Shown here piece after piece: positions 59,821 to 64,000 of a stretch of 64,000 nucleotides of DNA (within the stretch, counting starts at the first letter, position 1; each line of letters begins with the position of its first letter). The DNA is from Mortierella alpina. Lineage: Eukaryota > Mortierellomycota > Mortierellomycetes > Mortierellales > Mortierellaceae. A program made the position numbers and the translations under genes. The stretch is taken from contig JANATF010000003.1 of NCBI GenBank assembly GCA_029449245.1, positions 558,001 through 622,000 on the forward strand. Direction: 5' to 3'. The notes beneath the pieces are model-generated. The model saw only the letters and a program-made list of their open reading frames with translations, was not told the origin of the DNA and searched no databases.

Positions 59821-60941
59821 TTAAAGCTCCACAGTTTCGTGCTATACAACAGGGCAGCAAAGCAGAGGTATGAATAGACACGTTGTTAGTCACCACAGGC
59901 CATATCCTCGATAGTACCCTTACTCGTGAATGGCACATATTCTTTTGATTCCTTACCTCATATTCCTTCTCAAACATATCCTCCATATCCTCCTCGTCCT
60001 CACTCTGGTCCGAGATGTACTCGCGCTCCATCTCGTCCTCGTCCTCCTCCTCCTCTTCTTCTGACTGAGAATCATCCTCGTCCGTCTGATCACTGTCGAC
60101 CTCGATTTCGCCCTTCTCGCCCTCCAGGATCTCCTTCCAGACATCCTCGTGTACGTTGAGGGGTGCATCACCATAGGCGTGTGACTTGAGACGATCCAGC
60201 AATTCCTTCTCAATGGCCTTGTCGAGCCTTGCTGCTGCCTCGGCCTTGACCTCTCTCCTGGATTCCCTGCGGTCGAGCTTCTTCTTGATTCCAACCAGCT
60301 TGGGTCTCTCGTCTGCCTTGAGCTTCAGCTTACGCATCTTGATCAGGTACTGTGTGATCTTGGTGAGACGCTGCTTGCACTTGTGGACCGAGAAGTTGGG
60401 CCAGTAGATCAGCTCCTTGTCAATTTGCTCCAGGGCCTGTGCATAGTTCTTTGACAGCTTGATCTTCTCCCACATCTTGGCGGGCATATGTGCACGCTCG
60501 GGTGTCTTTACAAACAAATAAATGACTCCGTTCTGCTCTCGGACCGTGGCGTAACGGGAGTTGGCGAGTGGGCATGATTGGCGATTGCAGAGACCAGTGG
60601 CATTGTATTCATTCCTGCAAAAGTTTCCTGTTGCGGCCCTGAATAAAATAAAGAAAGATGATGGGGTGAAAGGGAAAGAAGTCGGTTAGTAAAAAAAAAA
60701 GACGTTTGCGGCCAGGCTGGAGACGAAGAGACTTGCAGCGCCAAGGGACATACTTGACTTTGTAAGAACAGAACTGCTGGTTGATAACCTGCCAGATAAC
60801 TGTAGAGCAAGAGTTCACGGGAGAGTTAGTATCATGACGCCTTGTCGCTTTCTGAGAATGGTATTGTAGCTATGTTGTTGTCTCTGGTATGTTTTAGCAG
60901 CGAGCAGGTGGAGCAAAGCACTCACCTTCGTCGGTGTTCAT
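59821..60941 (-). CDS. MAK16: Ribosome biogenesis protein MAK16
   Basis: Four exons from 60941 down: 60926-60941, 60754-60799, 59957-60638 and 59821-59841, giving 254 residues. The start [19 protein letters not shown] is followed by the cysteine-rich [20 protein letters not shown] and then [20 protein letters not shown] and [20 protein letters not shown], all diagnostic of MAK16. The C-terminus is a strongly acidic Asp/Glu tract. MAK16 acts in the nucleolus in early 60S subunit assembly. Exon 1 codes only five residues plus one base. The last exon (HETVEL and stop) was chosen because it continues EYE as in relatives (EYEQET in animals); the alternative end right after EYE is less likely. Confidence 0.88.
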
Positions 60942-61370
60942 TATGTACTGCCCGGAGTATAGTTGGTGGTAGGAGGGGAATGGAGGGCAGCGAGAAGAAG
61001 TGGAGACGACAGGAAAAGGGACAACAACGTATCGACGTAAACAATGACAGGAGAGGAAGGTGTTTTGCCGAGATTGTCAAGGCAAGAAGAGGAAAAAAAA
61101 AAAAAAAAAAAAGAATGCATCTGTGTGGAGTGGAGGCCGAGGTGTGTTTATTTTCTTCGAAGTGTGCAGTCACAGTCCTACCCCGTAAGTTAACTTTCTC
61201 CTCCCTTCCCAGAGGCACACAGCTCAAGAACAGCGGCCTCTCCCTGGATGCCTCTGGATATGGCCTGCCCCTGGATGCCATAGCACAGCTGTTCAGCAGA
61301 AAAGCACATGCGACACACATGTATTCGACTATGGCAGTATACATTTTGATGGCAAACTATCTCCCTGTTC
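60942..61370. other. Intergenic with a 20-bp A tract
   Basis: MAK16 promoter and ligase 3' UTR. Twenty consecutive A residues lie at 61093-61112 on the plus strand. No gene seen. Confidence 0.5.
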
Positions 61371-64000
61371 TCAGTCTACCTTGAGATCACATCCAGGCAC
61401 CCTCTCCCCCTCCTGCTCCTCTTCCACCTTCTCTGTCCGCATCACCACTGGCCCATCCAGGCGCTGACAGGATTGCGACAGGTCCTCGATGCTTCCTCGT
61501 CTGCACGAGCTAGAACCACGCAAGACAGTGGCATCAGACAGGCTTGGTAGTGATACTGTCGACGGACGAGATGGCCGCAGCCCTGGCTCAAACAATGCTC
61601 CCCCTGTCCCTGTCCCTGTCCCTGTCAAGAGACTGTCTGTGTGGCTGTTGGAGAGTAACGATGAGGTTGATTGCGACTGCGACCGCGGCAGCGACTGCGC
61701 AATCTGGCTCATCGCTAAACTTTCGGCAATAGCCCTCCTTAGATCCTCATCCTCCTCGTCATCTGTAAACTCGCCTTCCGTGCGATATTGGTGAACAGGC
61801 GACCGTGCAGAGTGATTGCTGTGATGGTACAAGCTCCGCGTCGGATAGGGCTGTTGCTGCTGCTGCTGCTGCTGATGTTGTTGTACGCGGCGTGCATGTG
61901 CTGCGTCCTCATCATCATCCTGTGCCGGGTCTACAACCTCCACAGTTATCCTTGGAAATCCCAGCCGACTTAACCATGGTTGTTGTTCAGAGTTGAATGC
62001 AAAGAGTTGATGGCCATGACTCGAACGACTGGCACTTGGTCCTGTCGGGACGGCATGATGGCTTCCGCCAGATGTCGAAGCGCTTGAGGTGACTTGGCCC
62101 CCCAAAGTCGAGACATGAGAGGAGGTGTTGGCTGTCGAGGAGGACGCCACTGCAGCCTGTGAGGACGGCGTCGCGGTCCAGGAACCACGTCGACTGGCAC
62201 TGCGGCTGTCAATGACGAGGCCATTTGGCGCACCTCCTAGAGTGACATCTTCAACAGACGAGCCTCGTGAATCATCACTGTCCTGCTCGCCTAGTCCAGT
62301 TTTGGAAACCAAGGACCGCCTGCAGGTCGGACAAGAACTATGGTGTTCTAACCAAGAGCGAATGCAGAACAAGTGGAAGATGTGGCCACAAGGTAGGATC
62401 TTTGCCGACGACATGCTGTCCCTGCAGATGGCGCAATCGTCGCTGTAGTCTGCGAGCTCTTTCTCGGTCGCGGAGGGGTATAATGCCTGCATGTTGCTGA
62501 GTGCCTGTCGATAGGCCTGATGGCTGGAGAGTTTCTTGCGCAGATTGTTGAAGACGCTCCTTATGTTGAGAAACAAGACTGCGTCGATAAGAGTGAATGA
62601 GATGCCATGGAGGTACTAGAGACGAGACGGCAAAGAGGCGGAGGAGATATAAGAAATTCGCTGGATGATATGGTCCACAGTCTTTTAGAACATCAAGCAA
62701 TCTGTCAAAGAACCCACCATGATGTGCAGATAGTGTCCCAAGGTTGTGACCAAGATCATAGTATCGGAGACAAACTCGGTGTAGTACTGCACAGCCCTTC
62801 TGGACTCACATGGTCCCTGGCGTGATAGGTCGCCGAGATGAATGATATACTTGACAAGCGTCTGAACAGTGTCAAGGAGCAATGTGAAGCACTGGTAACG
62901 AGTTTTTGCAAGTATGAGATAAAGAGAGAGTTAGCACTCTGGAGTATTGATGCATGCACTGTAAAAATAGATCGTCGCAGGATGTACCTCAAAAGACAGG
63001 AGGAGCAGCATTGAGCGGAAGACAGAGATGCAGAGCACGAACCACGCAATGTTCGAGACCAAGATCATGGTCAGCATCGTGAGGATCTTAACGTGCACTC
63101 TCAGAGGTATGCTCGGCGACACAGTCAACTACAAAGTAACCACAGAAATTGAAAATTAGCAAACATGCTATGGCAAGAGGAGTATATCAGCCCCGGCGTC
63201 GCAGCAAAGTTGATTAAGACAAGGATGGGGTTGGACATACATATTCAAACCGGTCCCGGCAGAGCATGCTGAACACCCTGAGGAACCCAAGGATGGTGAA
63301 CCAGGCAGTCCAGATGAGCAATTCCTCCCAGCGTGGCTCCAAGATCGCCCCAACAAAAACGACCTTGAACAAAAGAAAGTTGAGTGCCCTGTCGTACATG
63401 TGCTACAGAAACAAGGGTTACTTTGAGTTAGTATGGCCCACGCGACATACATCCAAATGACAAGTCCGGCAGTGCGGCGTTGGTCCGGCGGGGCTGTAGT
63501 CAAGCCTGTATTGCACACAGGTAGCTGGATACATCGCCAGAGGTATCTCCATAATGCGAGCCGTAAGTATCTTTGAGAGCTGCCAAGTTCCCTCGCTCCA
63601 AGAATCCAGTAGATCTTCCTGTTTACTTTAGACTTTGTCCCAGCTCTGTATCGTCGTCTTTCATCTCAGCACCGCGAGTGTGGTTCCCATATCAGCAGAG
63701 AATAAACATACGACTTACCTGGCGCTCAATCACACGAAGATCGCCAAAGAAGGTTCTGAGGAAGAGTCTTCCAGCCAAGAACGCTAGACAGAAAGCCATG
63801 TTGGTGAAAACCTACAGTTTGTGGGGTAGGTCCACAACACAAACGGGGTTGAGAGCGATCAGAGAATGTTAATCGTGCACAAAGCATTTAAAACAACAGT
63901 ATGGCCGCGATAAGAAGTCTGGACTTTTTGCTTCTACGGGAATGAAGAAGTTACTCACCAGAACACATAGCCTCTCGTTCTGCAGGTAGGACAGAATCAC
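61371..64000 (-). CDS. gp78/AMFR-like membrane ubiquitin ligase, 3' part
   Basis: Exons from the window edge down: 63959 to beyond 64000, 63719-63811, 63241-63402, 62988-63128, 62718-62891 and 61371-62615, giving at least 618 residues; the start is outside. Several membrane helices come first, with landmarks of gp78: FFGDLRVIERQ then HMYDRALNF, WTAWFTILGF, CRDRFEY. Then comes a RING-H2 domain (DDCAICRDSM, LPCGHIFHLFCIRSWLEHHS, CPTCR). The C-terminal half is Ser-rich and disordered with a polyQ run, and contains DLRRAIAESLAMSQ, which fits a ubiquitin-interacting motif. No CUE domain is evident, unlike animal gp78. The family ubiquitinates misfolded or regulated ER membrane proteins for degradation. 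The 3' end at TGA 61371-61373 is assumed; a donor-like AAG/GTAGAC lies just before it. Confidence 0.87.

Overview
The window is nuclear DNA of a filamentous, early-diverging fungus. The protein repertoire (MICOS, U1 snRNP, ERAD ligase, SLX4, site-2 protease) is eukaryotic. Genes are dense on both strands, with many short GT-AG introns of about 45-120 nt. Protein style (cytochrome b5-fused Osm1-type fumarate reductase, small GPI-tailed secreted proteins, low-complexity polyQ/polyS) suggests Mucoromycota, most likely Mortierellomycotina. The lineage call is inference from protein style; I could not search. All splice junctions were assigned by eye from splice signals, reading phase and family conservation.

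Left part (1-23 kb): 3' part of a RING-finger gene (1-1486); a small secreted cysteine-rich GPI-type protein (3414-3854) lying between two copies of a ~240-bp duplicated segment and near a decayed relative; a secreted lipase (6420-7586); site-2 protease (8141-10617); SLX4 nuclease scaffold (10737-15783); then on the minus strand PSMD9/Nas2 (15893-17084), MIC60 (17404-19525) and a fumarate reductase with C-terminal cytochrome b5 domain (19992-22624).

Central part (23.5-43.6 kb): three tandem minus-strand paralogues, here WTC-A (23961-29794), WTC-B (31515-36840) and WTC-C (37943-43638). Each has 12 exons with conserved intron positions and encodes 1427-1593 residues: an N-terminal beta-rich domain, a WD40-like propeller, a linker region, a six-helix TRP-like ion-transport domain and a coiled-coil tail. 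No family known to me has this order. Gene A has a three-copy 126-bp coding repeat. Promoter and 3' flanks are conserved between copies. Between A and B sits an 816-bp hAT-like element (30467-31282) with terminal inverted repeats and a perfect 8-bp target duplication. This array is the most likely undescribed system in the window.

Right part (44.4-64 kb), all minus strand: TPX2-type spindle protein (44444-47898), threonyl-tRNA synthetase (48039-50710), U1-70K (51573-53036), a full-length ABCC/MRP transporter (53397-58598), MAK16 (59821-60941) and the 3' part of a gp78/AMFR-like ERAD ubiquitin ligase (61371 to beyond 64000). These are unrelated housekeeping genes. The array in the middle is the accessory-like portion.
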